A DNA stretch of 10,612 bases from CAZLLV01 sp964560325 (GCA_964560325.1 CAZLLV010000394.1:1-10612); one strand, 5' to 3'; positions 1 to 7,061 are shown, numbered from the stretch's first letter. The notes: a model not told the origin generated them from the sequence alone. Translations and numbers: made by a program.

Positions 1-1
1 G

Positions 2-3000
2 GGGGAGTCCCGACGACTGGTGGGGTACTGGACCGGGGACGAAGGTTCCCCGGAAGCGATCCGGACCCATCTGGCCGAGCGCTTGCCCCCACCGATCGTG
101 CCGTCGGTCCTGGTTCCCCTGGAGGCGCTCCCCCGGACCCCGAACGGCAAGGTGGACCGGCGGGCGCTGCCGGCGCCGGAGATCGCGGGGACGGCCGGTG
201 CCCACGTCGCGCCCCGGGGTCCGATGGAGGAGATCGTCGCCGGGGTCTGGGAGCGGGTGCTGGAGGTGGAGCGGGTGGGGGCGGAGGACGACTTCTTCGC
301 CCTCGGAGGGCACTCGCTCCTGGCCACCCGGGTGGTGGCCCGGCTCCGGGAGGCCCTGGGTGTCGAGGTCCCTCTCCGTGCGCTCTTCGAAACGCCCACG
401 GTGGCCGGGCTCGCGAGTCGAGTCGAGACGCTCCGGCGGGAGGAGGCGGTCGTGGCCGCGCCGCCGCCGCTGGTGCCGGTCCCCCGGGACGGCGATCCGC
501 CCCTCTCCTTCGGCCAGGAGCGGCTCTGGATGCTCGACCGGATCGAAGGAGCCGGCGGCGTGTACAACATCCCGGTCTTCTTCCGCGTCGAGGGCCCTCT
601 CGATCCGTCGGCCCTCTCTCGGTCCCTGGATCGGGTCGTGGCCCGCCACGAGGTACTGCGCACCCGCTTCGTAGAGGAGGGCGGCCGGATGGCGCAGCGG
701 ATCGAGCCTGCGGCGCCAGCGCCGTTGCCGGTCGTCGACCTGTCCGGGCTGCCCCGGACTGCCAGGGCACGGGTCCGGACCCGGCTCGCCGCCGACGAGG
801 CGGGCCGCCCCTTCGACCTGGAGGTCGGGCCGCTCCAGCGAGCCTCGGTCCTCCGCCTGGGGGCCGGAGACCACGTCGTCCTCCTGACCCATCACCATGC
901 GGTGAGCGACGGCTGGTCCTTGACGATCTTCGTCGCCGAGGTGACCCGGCTCTACGAGGCGGAGGTCGAGGGCGTCGACGCGGATCTTCCGGAGCTGCCG
1001 ATCCAGTACGCCGACTACGCGGCCTGGCAACGGGGCTGGCTGGCGGGGGAGCGTCTGGGAGCGGAGGTCGGGTTCTGGCGCGACCATCTCGCCGGCGCGC
1101 CGCCGGTCTTCGAGATGCCCACCGACCGCCCCCGGCCGCCGGTCCGGTCCGGCCGGGGCGCCGCCCGGCATCTGCGCCTGGGCGCGGATCTCTCTTGGGA
1201 GCTGCGGGCGTTCTCCCGGCGTCACGGGGCGACGCCGTTCATGACCCTCCTGGCGGGCTGGCAAGCCGTCCTGATGCGTCACAGCGGCCAAGAGGACTTC
1301 ACCGTCGGAGTCCCGGTGGCCGGTCGTCACCACCTGGCGACGGAGCCCCTGATCGGCTTCTTCGTCAACACGCTGGTGATGCGAGCCCGGCCGAACCGGA
1401 GCCAGAGCTTCGCCCAGACGCTGGCCCGGGTCCGGGAGGTCGCTCTGGCGGCTCACGAGCACCAGGATCTGCCGTTCGAGAAGCTGGTGGAGGAGCTGGC
1501 GCCGGAACGGCACCTCGACCGGACGGCCCTGGTAGAGGTCCTGTTCGTCCTTCAGACCGTCGAGCCGGCGAGTCCCGACCTGCCCGGTCTGCGTCTGGAG
1601 GGGTTGAGGTCGGAGCAGACGACGGCGAAGTTCGACCTCGACCTCCACGCCATCGACACCGAGGACGAGATCGGCTTCACCCTGGTCTACTCCCGGGATC
1701 TCTTCGACGGGGCTACGGCGCGACGCCTCCTGGGGCATCTGGCCACGCTCCTGGCGGGAGCGGTGGACGACGCGCACCGGCGCCTGGGAGAGCTTCCGCT
1801 GCTGACCGCCGCCGAGCGCTGGCAACTGCTCGGCGAGTGGAAGGATGCCGGACCTCGGGACCGGTCCGCCACGAAGGGTCGCGAGTCCGGAGGTCGAGTC
1901 CACGAGGACTTCGTGGCGGCGGCCCTCCGGCACCCGCATCGGGTCGCGCTCGTTTTCGGGCCGCATCGCCTGACCTACGGCGCCGTGGCCCGGCGCTCCG
2001 AGACCCTGGCGCGGAGGCTCCTGGCCCGGGGCGTTCGCCGGGGCGACCGCGTGGCCCTCCTCCTGGAGCGCTCCGCCGACCTGGTGGTGGCTCTGCTGGG
2101 CGTCCTGCGGGCCGGAGCCGCCTACGTACCCCTCGATCCGGCGTGGCCGGCCGAGCGGGTGGCGTCGCTGACGGCGGAGGCCGGCGTGCGTCTCGTGGTG
2201 GCCGAAGAGGGCGGCGAGACCGTCGGCGGGGTCGAGAGTCTCGGACTGGCGGAAGCCTTCGGCGGCGGCCGCCGGCCGGGCCATCCCACTCCGGACGGCG
2301 AGGAGGAGCCGGCGCTCCCCCGGGTCGCCGCGGAGGACCTCGCCTACGTGCTCTTCACCTCAGGCTCCACCGGGCGTCCGAAGGGCGTTGCGGTCCCCCA
2401 CGGTGCCCTGAGCGCCTACCTGGACGGTCTCGTTCCTCGGCTGGCCCTGCCGGAAGAGACCCGTTTCGCCCTGCTCTCCACTTTCACCGCCGACCTGGGC
2501 AACACGGCCCTCTTCCCGGCCCTTCGCGGCGGCCGGCTGGACGTCATCGCCGCGGAGGAGGTCGCCGACGCGACGGCCCTGGTGGAGCGCTTCGAGCGCG
2601 AGCCGGTGGACGTCGTCAAGATCGTGCCGTCCCACCTGGGGGCGCTCCTTCAGGCGGCGGGAGAGCGGGCGGCCTCCCTCCTGCCCAGGAGCCTCGTCGT
2701 CCTCGGCGGAGAGGCGGCGAGCTTCCGGCTGGTCTCCACGATCCGGCGCCTGGCTCCCGGCTGTCGTGTGATCAATCACTACGGTCCGACGGAGACCACC
2801 GTCGGCGTGCTGACCCACGAGGTGGTGTCGCCGCCGGAGCTCGGCGAGCCTTCGCCCGTCGCCGACGGCATCCCGGTGGGCCGCCCCCTGGCCGCCGTCC
2901 GGGCGGTGGTCACCGATCCCGAGGGTCGTCCGGTCCCCGCCGGGGTGCCCGGCGAGCTATCCATCGGCGGGTCGCAGGTGGTCCGCGGATATCTCGGACG

Positions 3001-4537
3001 GCCGGGCGACACGGCGGAGCGCTTCGTTCCCGATCCCTACGCGTCGATTTCGGAGCCGGGCGCCCGGCTCTACCGGACCGGCGACCGCGTCCGGTGGCGG
3101 GCTTCGGGCCGCGTGGAGTTCCTCGGACGGATCGACGACCAGGTGAAGATCCGAGGTTTCCGGGTCGAGCCGGGCGAGGTGGCCGCGATCCTCTCAGAGC
3201 ACCCGAGGGTGGAGCGCGCTGCGGTGTTGCCCCGGACCGGGGAGTCGGGGTCGCCGGAGCTGGTGGCTTGGGTCGCTCCCCGGGGGGAGAGGCTCCCGGA
3301 GGTGGTGGAGCTTCTGGCCTTCTTGCGGGAGCGCCTCCCGGCGGCCCTGGTACCGAGCCGCCTTGCGGTGCTCCCGGAGCTGCCCTTGACCCCTAACGGG
3401 AAGATCGACCGGCGCGCTCTGGAGACCCCGCTCCGTGCCGACGCCGGTGGCGCCGAGGGGCGGCCGCCCCGGGACCTCCTCGAGCTGCGCTTGGTGACCG
3501 AGTGGCAGGAGGTTCTGGGCGCGCCGTCGGTGGGCGTCGATCGGGACTTCTTCGAGCTCGGTGGCCACTCGATGCTCGCCATCCGTCTGGCGTCGCGCCT
3601 GGAGCGAACCTTGGGTCGCCGCGTCTCTCCGGCGACCCTCTTTCGGGCTCCGACGGTCGAGGCCCTGGCGGCGCTCCTCCGCCGCGGCGAAGCGGGAGGC
3701 GGCACCGGCGCCGAAGGCCGCGCGGGAGAGCGCCCGGCCCTGGTGACGCTCCGGGCGTCCGGCGACCGGGAGCCGATGGTCTTCGTCCACCCGGCGGGGG
3801 GCGAGGTCTTCCCGTTCGTCCACCTGGCTCGCCTCACCGATCCCCGACGGCCGTTCCTCGGGTTCCAGAGTCCCTGGCCCTTGGACGGCGACCTGAAGAG
3901 CGTGGAGGGGATCGCCGAGCGCTACCTCCGGGAGCTCCGGGAGGTTCAGCCGCGCGGGCCGTACTTCCTGGCGGGCTGGTCGTTCGGTGGTCTGGTGGCG
4001 TTCGAGATGGCCCGGCGTCTGGTGACGGCCGGGGAGCCGGTGGAGCGCCTGGTGGTCCTCGACGTGCCGGCGCCTTTGGCGAAACGGGAGCTGAACCTCT
4101 CCGACCAGCGGATCCTGGAGGGGGTCGCGGACGAGCTCTGGGCGAACGCCGGGGCTTCGTCGCCGTTCGACGGCGCTCTCGACGCCTTGGACCAGGAGAC
4201 GGCGGAGGCGGCGGTCTTCGAGCGGGCGCGGGCCGATGGCGTCCTCCCACCCGACCTTTCCCGGGACGATCTTCATCGCTTGTTCACCGTGCAGACGGTG
4301 AACCTGCGCGCCGCCCGCGAGTACGTGGCCCCGCCGTATCCGTGCCGGGTGGACGCGATCCGGGTCGCGGCGCGCACTCTGAAGGAGGAGGATGAATGGC
4401 ATATGGGCTGGGAGCGCGTGGCCGGGGAAGTGGTGGTCCACGAGACCCCCGGGCGCCACGCCAACATGGTCCATCCTCCTCACACGGAGACCCTGGCGAA
4501 GGTGCTGGACGACATCTTCGGCCGGAATCGGGGTTGA
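2..4537 (+). CDS. Non-ribosomal peptide synthetase, C-terminal part (A'-T-C-A-T-TE), 5' truncated by window edge
   Basis: This is the terminal module of a peptide assembly line. The frame is open to the window edge, and the GTG at 20 is the Val of the adenylation-domain motif RLVGYW, so it is not a start. Residues are numbered from codon 20. Domains: end of an A domain (A10 NGKVDRR, Lys44); carrier domain (LGGHSLL, phosphopantetheine Ser99); condensation domain about 160-600 (SFGQERLW; HHAVSDG with His293; IGFFVNT; HQDLPFEKLVEEL), probably of LCL type; adenylation domain about 626-1135 (TSGSTGRPKG, NHYGPTETT, YRTGDR, A10 Lys1128); second carrier (LGGHSML, Ser1184); thioesterase about 1238-1500 (GWSFG with Ser1321, Asp1348, His1480), which would release the peptide by hydrolysis or cyclisation. 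No epimerase, methyltransferase or reductase domain is visible. The substrate is unknown; the A4 motif is atypical (FTADLGNT). All catalytic motifs are intact. Domain calls are secure; the product is not predictable from this part. Confidence 0.96.
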   Translation, partial: GESRRLVGYWTGDEGSPEAIRTHLAERLPPPIVPSVLVPLEALPRTPNGKVDRRALPAPEIAGTAGAHVAPRGPMEEIVAGVWERVLEVERVGAEDDFFALGGHSLLATRVVARLREALGVEVPLRALFETPTVAGLASRVETLRREEAVVAAPPPLVPVPRDGDPPLSFGQERLWMLDRIEGAGGVYNIPVFFRVEGPLDPSALSRSLDRVVARHEVLRTRFVEEGGRMAQRIEPAAPAPLPVVDLSGLPRTARARVRTRLAADEAGRPFDLEVGPLQRASVLRLGAGDHVVLLTHHHAVSDGWSLTIFVAEVTRLYEAEVEGVDADLPELPIQYADYAAWQRGWLAGERLGAEVGFWRDHLAGAPPVFEMPTDRPRPPVRSGRGAARHLRLGADLSWELRAFSRRHGATPFMTLLAGWQAVLMRHSGQEDFTVGVPVAGRHHLATEPLIGFFVNTLVMRARPNRSQSFAQTLARVREVALAAHEHQDLPFEKLVEELAPERHLDRTALVEVLFVLQTVEPASPDLPGLRLEGLRSEQTTAKFDLDLHAIDTEDEIGFTLVYSRDLFDGATARRLLGHLATLLAGAVDDAHRRLGELPLLTAAERWQLLGEWKDAGPRDRSATKGRESGGRVHEDFVAAALRHPHRVALVFGPHRLTYGAVARRSETLARRLLARGVRRGDRVALLLERSADLVVALLGVLRAGAAYVPLDPAWPAERVASLTAEAGVRLVVAEEGGETVGGVESLGLAEAFGGGRRPGHPTPDGEEEPALPRVAAEDLAYVLFTSGSTGRPKGVAVPHGALSAYLDGLVPRLALPEETRFALLSTFTADLGNTALFPALRGGRLDVIAAEEVADATALVERFEREPVDVVKIVPSHLGALLQAAGERAASLLPRSLVVLGGEAASFRLVSTIRRLAPGCRVINHYGPTETTVGVLTHEVVSPPELGEPSPVADGIPVGRPLAAVRAVVTDPEGRPVPAGVPGELSIGGSQVVRGYLGRPGDTAERFVPDPYASISEPGARLYRTGDRVRWRASGRVEFLGRIDDQVKIRGFRVEPGEVAAILSEHPRVERAAVLPRTGESGSPELVAWVAPRGERLPEVVELLAFLRERLPAALVPSRLAVLPELPLTPNGKIDRRALETPLRADAGGAEGRPPRDLLELRLVTEWQEVLGAPSVGVDRDFFELGGHSMLAIRLASRLERTLGRRVSPATLFRAPTVEALAALLRRGEAGGGTGAEGRAGERPALVTLRASGDREPMVFVHPAGGEVFPFVHLARLTDPRRPFLGFQSPWPLDGDLKSVEGIAERYLRELREVQPRGPYFLAGWSFGGLVAFEMARRLVTAGEPVERLVVLDVPAPLAKRELNLSDQRILEGVADELWANAGASSPFDGALDALDQETAEAAVFERARADGVLPPDLSRDDLHRLFTVQTVNLRAAREYVAPPYPCRVDAIRVAARTLKEEDEWHMGWERVAGEVVVHETPGRHANMVHPPHTETLAKVLDDIFGRNRG

Positions 4538-4561
4538 CATCTACGAAGACCTTCGTATATG
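4534..4561 (+). promoter_or_regulatory. Probable sigma70-type promoter for the blaI-like/M56 operon
   Basis: A perfect -35 hexamer TTGACA lies at 4534-4539 and overlaps the NRPS stop codon (TGA 4535-4537). After a 16-nt spacer comes TATATG at 4556-4561, matching the -10 consensus at four of six positions. The element is AT-rich against very GC-rich surroundings. Transcription would start near 4568, leaving a leader of about 104 nt before the repressor gene. Assignment rests on consensus match and position only; sigma factor use in this organism is unknown. Confidence 0.65.
4542..4557. promoter_or_regulatory. Candidate BlaI-type operator (perfect 7-2-7 palindrome)
   Basis: TACGAAG-AC-CTTCGTA is a perfect inverted repeat with a 2-nt centre. 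It extends to 4539-4560 with one mismatched pair per side. It lies entirely between the -35 and runs two bases into the -10, where a dimeric repressor would block RNA polymerase. BlaI/MecI-family proteins bind dyads in their own promoters, and the gene immediately downstream encodes such a protein, so autoregulation is the natural inference. I cannot check whether the same dyad recurs elsewhere in the genome. Confidence 0.65.
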
Positions 4562-4598
4562 GTTCGCTCAACGACGGAGACGGCGACGCCGCCGCTCC

Positions 4599-4621
4599 CA
4601 CCGGGCCCCATCGATCCGGTG
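4599..4621 (+). other. Small hairpin in the leader of the repressor gene
   Basis: CACCGG at 4599-4604 and CCGGTG at 4616-4621 form a perfect 6-bp stem around an 11-nt loop. No T-run follows, so it is not a convincing intrinsic terminator for the NRPS gene. It would sit in the 5' leader of the transcript from the promoter at 4534-4561. It may be chance pairing in GC-rich DNA; no role is assigned. Confidence 0.3.
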
Positions 4622-4660
4622 AACGGGCGGTCGTCGATCCGAGCCAGTCATCGCGAACGA

Positions 4661-4666
4661 AGGGAG
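4661..4666 (+). promoter_or_regulatory. Ribosome binding site of the BlaI-like gene
   Basis: AGGGAG ends 5 nt before the ATG at 4672. It decides the start: the same frame is open back to an ATG at 4396 inside the NRPS gene, but that one lacks this signal and would put unrelated sequence in front of the family's normal N-terminus. Confidence 0.75.
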
Positions 4667-4671
4667 CGAAG

Positions 4672-5109
4672 ATGCCACGACGTACCGAAATCGCCGAGAC
4701 CGGAAGCACCGCGGGAGCGGATGTCTCGCTGTTGCCGGATCCGACACCGGGGGAGATGGAGATCCTCCAAGTGCTCTGGAGCCACGGCCCGGGCACCGTT
4801 CGCGAGGTCCAGGCGGCCATGAGCCGTCGGGAGGTCGGCTACACGACGGTTCTCAAGATGTTGCAGCTCATGCACGCCAAGGGCCTGGTCGAGCGTGACG
4901 AGCGGGGCCGCAGTCACGTCTACACCGCGGCTCTACCGCGGGCCGAGGCGGAGAGCCGCCTGGTGGGGGACCTCCTGTCTCGCACCTTCGAGGGCTCTGC
5001 GAGCCGGCTGGTGATGCACGCTCTGCAGGTCGAGCCGGCGTCGCGTGAAGAGATCGAGGAGATCCGCGGGTTCCTCGACCGGATCGAAGCAGAAGGGAGC
5101 GGATCGTGA
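4672..5109 (+). CDS. BlaI/MecI/CopY-family winged-helix transcriptional repressor
   Basis: This 145-residue protein is probably a dimeric DNA-binding repressor of its own operon. The winged helix-turn-helix spans about residues 25-85: TPGEMEILQVLW starts helix 1, TVREVQAAM is the helix-turn-helix entry, YTTVLKMLQLMHAKGLV carries the recognition helix, and ERDERGRSHVY is the wing. The C-terminal part (about 90-138, ending EEIEEIRGFLDRIE) matches the family's dimerisation helices. Length is close to the usual 120-140, with about 20 extra N-terminal residues. The Asn-Phe pair cleaved in Staphylococcus BlaI/MecI aligns here with His116-Ala117, so inactivation, if proteolytic, uses other residues. 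The gene follows a palindrome-containing promoter and overlaps the M56 protease gene by 4 bp (GTGA), the classic repressor/sensor-protease pairing. Family assignment is firm; targets beyond its own promoter are unknown. Confidence 0.93.
   Translation: MPRRTEIAETGSTAGADVSLLPDPTPGEMEILQVLWSHGPGTVREVQAAMSRREVGYTTVLKMLQLMHAKGLVERDERGRSHVYTAALPRAEAESRLVGDLLSRTFEGSASRLVMHALQVEPASREEIEEIRGFLDRIEAEGSGS
5095..5099 (+). promoter_or_regulatory. Ribosome binding site of the M56 protease gene
   Basis: GGGAG lies inside the 3' end of the repressor gene, 6 nt before the GTG start at 5106. Together with the GTGA start/stop overlap it supports GTG rather than a later start and implies translational coupling of repressor and protease. 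Confidence 0.65.
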
Positions 5110-6950
5110 GCACGTTCGAGATCCTCGGTTGGGTGTTGATCCATTCTCTCTGGCAAGGAGCGGTGATCGCCGCTCTCTTCGCCGGCGGGGTCGCGCTGAC
5201 ACGCGCGTCGGCCCCGAACGTCCGCTACGTGCTCGGGGTCGTCGCCCTGGCGGCGGTGCTCGTCGCCGCGACGGTCACCGGCGTTCTCCTGGGCGCCGAG
5301 CCCGGAGGCGCGCCGGCGGGAGCGAGCGCGACGACGGCTTCGGCCTCCACGACGGGCCCGGCGCCCCTCGGCGCCCTGTCGGCGCGGCCGGCCGCCGGCG
5401 TCGCGGACGCGGTGACCCCCGCCGTACTGCGGGTCCGAGACGGCTTGCGTCCGTTCCTCCCCTGGCTCGCCGCCGCCTGGCTGGCCGGCATCCTGGCTCT
5501 CTCCTTCCGCCTGGCCGGCGGCTGGCTCCGCATCAGGACCCTCCGGACCCGGGGGGTGCGACCGGTGTCCGCGGTCTGGCGGCCGCGCTTCGAGCGGCTG
5601 GCGGCCGAGCTGCGGGTGACGCGGCCGGTGAGGCTTCTGGAGACCACCCTCGCCAGGGTGCCGATGGTGATCGGCGGCCTCTATCCGGTCGTCCTGGTCC
5701 CCACCGCGGCATTCGCCGGTTTGACGGTGCAGCAGGTGGAAGCGATCCTGGCCCACGAGCTCGGGCATGTACGGCGCAACGACTTCGTGGTCAACCTATT
5801 TCAGACCGCAGTCGAGATCCTCTTCTTCTACCACCCGGCGGTCCAGTGGATCTCGTCGTCGGTACGGAGCGAGCGGGAGAACTGCTGCGACGACATCGGA
5901 GCCGCCGTCTGCGGTGATCCGGTCCAGTACGCCCGGGCCCTGATCGCCCTCGAGGAGCTGCGGGCGCCGGAGCCCCGCCTGGTGATGGCGGCTTCCGGTG
6001 GCTCTCTCCGGCAGCGCGTCGTCCGCCTCTTCGACCCCTCCGGCGCCGCGCGTCCGGCGAGCGGCTCGGTCTCCGGCGGAATCGCCGCCCTGACCCTGGT
6101 GGCTCTGCTTGCCGGCGCCGGGGTCGTCTGGGCCCAGCGCCCCGCCGATCCGGCGCCCCCGGCCGACCCGGCGCCGCCGAGCGAGCCCGCGGAGCCGGCC
6201 GAGCCCGCGAAGCCGGCGCCTCCGGCTCCAACGGTGCGGTCCGCGGAGCCCGCTCCGCCCGCTCCTCCGGCCCCGCCCGCCGCCCGGGCGCCGAACCCGC
6301 CCGCCGCGCCGAAGGCTCCCGCGGCGCCTGGCCCGTCCGGGGGCGACACCCGAACCGAAGAGCAGCGGCTGGCCGACGAGGTCGACCGCTATGTCGAGCT
6401 CGGCCTCGACCGCGCCTGGGTGACGCCCCTGGCCGCCGAGCCCGATCGGGAGGTGACCCTCGACGAGCTCCGGTCGTGGCGGACCCACGGCGTGGATGCC
6501 GGCCTCGCCGACGCGCTGGCCGGCGTGGGGGTCGACCGCCTGACGGTGGACGAGCTGCTGAACCTGGTCTGGTACGAGGTAGACGGTGACTTCGTGTCGG
6601 AGCTCCGAAACGTCGGCTACGAGCGGCTGACCGCTCAGGAGCTGATCGCCCTCGGCCGCTACGACGTCGACGCGGAGGCCGTCGAGGCCTACCGTGCCCT
6701 CGGCTACGACTTCGGGCTCGACGATCTAGCCTCGATCGGGAGGTACCAGGCGTACCCCGATTACGCCCGGTCGCTGTCGGACGTCGGGATCACCGGCCTG
6801 TCGGCGAACGATCTGGTGCTCCTCAAGCGCTATGGCGTCGAGGCCCGGCACGTGGAGGCGGCCCGCGCCGCCGGTTTCGAGGACCCGACGCCGGCGAAGC
6901 TCGCCGAGCTGGTTCGCTACGGCCGGCTCGACCCGCCGGACACCGAGTGA
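5106..6950 (+). CDS. BlaR1-type M56 membrane zinc metalloprotease with a repeat-type C-terminal domain
   Basis: This 614-residue integral membrane protease probably relieves repression by the BlaI-like protein in response to a signal. Predicted membrane helices are at about 7-30, 40-63, 117-138 and 322-342; the start GWVLIHSLWQG is typical of the family. The zinc site is HELGH (His217, Glu218, His221) plus a downstream Glu in SERENCCDD (255-263), in the loop between helices 3 and 4, which is cytoplasmic in BlaR1. The last helix is followed by a Pro/Ala-rich linker (about 345-412) and about 5.7 tandem 28-29-residue repeats (450-614). No penicillin-binding domain motifs (SxxK, SxN, KTG in context) are seen, so a beta-lactam signal is unlikely. 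By analogy with BlaR1 topology the repeats should face the periplasm. The GTG start overlaps the repressor stop. Protease and pairing are well supported; the sensed ligand is unknown. Confidence 0.92.
   Translation: MSTFEILGWVLIHSLWQGAVIAALFAGGVALTRASAPNVRYVLGVVALAAVLVAATVTGVLLGAEPGGAPAGASATTASASTTGPAPLGALSARPAAGVADAVTPAVLRVRDGLRPFLPWLAAAWLAGILALSFRLAGGWLRIRTLRTRGVRPVSAVWRPRFERLAAELRVTRPVRLLETTLARVPMVIGGLYPVVLVPTAAFAGLTVQQVEAILAHELGHVRRNDFVVNLFQTAVEILFFYHPAVQWISSSVRSERENCCDDIGAAVCGDPVQYARALIALEELRAPEPRLVMAASGGSLRQRVVRLFDPSGAARPASGSVSGGIAALTLVALLAGAGVVWAQRPADPAPPADPAPPSEPAEPAEPAKPAPPAPTVRSAEPAPPAPPAPPAARAPNPPAAPKAPAAPGPSGGDTRTEEQRLADEVDRYVELGLDRAWVTPLAAEPDREVTLDELRSWRTHGVDAGLADALAGVGVDRLTVDELLNLVWYEVDGDFVSELRNVGYERLTAQELIALGRYDVDAEAVEAYRALGYDFGLDDLASIGRYQAYPDYARSLSDVGITGLSANDLVLLKRYGVEARHVEAARAAGFEDPTPAKLAELVRYGRLDPPDTE
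6138..6341 (+). repeat. Pro/Ala-rich low-complexity linker of the M56 protease
   Basis: Residues about 345-412 consist almost wholly of Pro and Ala, with interspersed Asp, Glu and Lys (for example PADPAPPADPAPP, EPAEPAEPAKPAPPAP). Such segments are extended and flexible. It directly follows the last membrane helix and would hold the C-terminal repeat domain away from the membrane. Acidic residues dominate the first half and the second half is nearly uncharged. Confidence 0.85.
6453..6947 (+). repeat. Tandem 28-29-residue helical repeats (about 5.7 copies) in the M56 protease C-terminus
   Basis: Repeats begin at protein residues 450, 479, 508, 536, 565 and 594 (the last is cut at 21 residues by the stop codon). 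Shared pattern, by position in the repeat: 1-2 Leu-Thr/Ser or similar, 5 acidic, 6 Leu, 9 hydrophobic, 11-12 Arg-Tyr (in four copies, the partial one included), 14 usually Val, 23 often Arg, 26 Gly in all five full copies, 27 Tyr/Phe/Ile/Val. The periodicity suggests two short helices per repeat and a solenoid fold. The copies diverge clearly at DNA level, so this is an old protein repeat and not a recent tandem duplication. I recall similar degenerate repeats in other bacterial M56 proteins but know no established function. Confidence 0.8.
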
Positions 6951-6974
6951 GGCCCTGAGCCGCAACGCGAGAGC

Positions 6975-7005
6975 GCGGGCGCCCGAGCGAGTCTCCGGCG
7001 CCCGC
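6975..7005 (+). terminator. GC-rich hairpin A after the M56 protease gene (possible terminator)
   Basis: GCGGGCGCC at 6975-6983 pairs perfectly with GGCGCCCGC at 6997-7005 (9 bp, 13-nt loop), 25 nt past the stop codon at 6948-6950. Only TT follows, so it is at best a weak intrinsic terminator. Its 3' arm is shared with hairpin B, so the two cannot form together. Confidence 0.45.
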
Positions 7006-7028
7006 TTCGTGCCGGGCGTCCCGGAGAC
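6991..7028 (+). terminator. GC-rich hairpin B upstream of the permease gene (terminator or attenuator candidate)
   Basis: The left arm 6991-7004 (GTCTCCGG then CGCCCG) pairs with CGGGCG at 7013-7018 and CCGGAGAC at 7021-7028. That gives 14 base pairs, with a 2-nt bulge (7019-7020) and an 8-nt loop. GTTTG follows, a short T-run. It ends 33 nt before the permease start at 7062. It competes with hairpin A for 6991-7005. It could end the repressor/protease transcript or modulate read-through. Confidence 0.5.
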
Positions 7029-7047
7029 GTTTGCTGGATTCGAGAAG

Positions 7048-7052
7048 AGGAG
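7048..7052 (+). promoter_or_regulatory. Ribosome binding site of the ADOP-type permease gene
   Basis: AGGAG, inside the purine run AGAGGAG, ends 9 nt before the ATG at 7062. A second GGGAG at 7056-7060 is too close to the ATG to serve. No convincing -35/-10 pair is visible between 6951 and 7047, so the gene may depend on read-through. Confidence 0.7.
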
Positions 7053-7061
7053 AGCGGGAGC

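Noticed and set aside
20..22. GTG at 20 as the start of the NRPS gene
   Set aside because: The frame is open upstream to base 2 and encodes the conserved RLVGYW stretch of an A domain, so the gene continues past the window edge.
2123..2128. TACGTA palindrome as a second repressor site
   Set aside because: It is a short chance palindrome within the A2 motif codons (AYVPLD) and lacks the full TACGAAG arms.
1195..3396. 733-codon + strand open frame in another phase of the NRPS gene
   Set aside because: Gly/Arg/Pro-rich composition typical of a GC-rich shadow frame; the overlapping frame carries all NRPS motifs.
3194..4540. 448-codon open frame on the minus strand opposite the NRPS 3' end
   Set aside because: It is the shadow of a strongly conserved + strand gene in GC-rich DNA; its translation is low-complexity Arg/His/Pro-rich with no domain.
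4599..4621. Hairpin as a rho-independent terminator of the NRPS gene
   Set aside because: The stem is only 6 bp and is followed by GC-rich sequence with no T-run.
4396..4671. 92-residue N-terminal extension of the BlaI-like protein from an ATG at 4396
   Set aside because: It lies mostly inside the NRPS thioesterase coding region, crosses the promoter, resembles no family N-terminus, and a good ribosome binding site precedes ATG 4672.
4672..6950. The repressor/protease pair as a beta-lactam resistance switch
   Set aside because: No beta-lactamase or penicillin-binding protein gene is in the window and the protease lacks the penicillin sensor domain.
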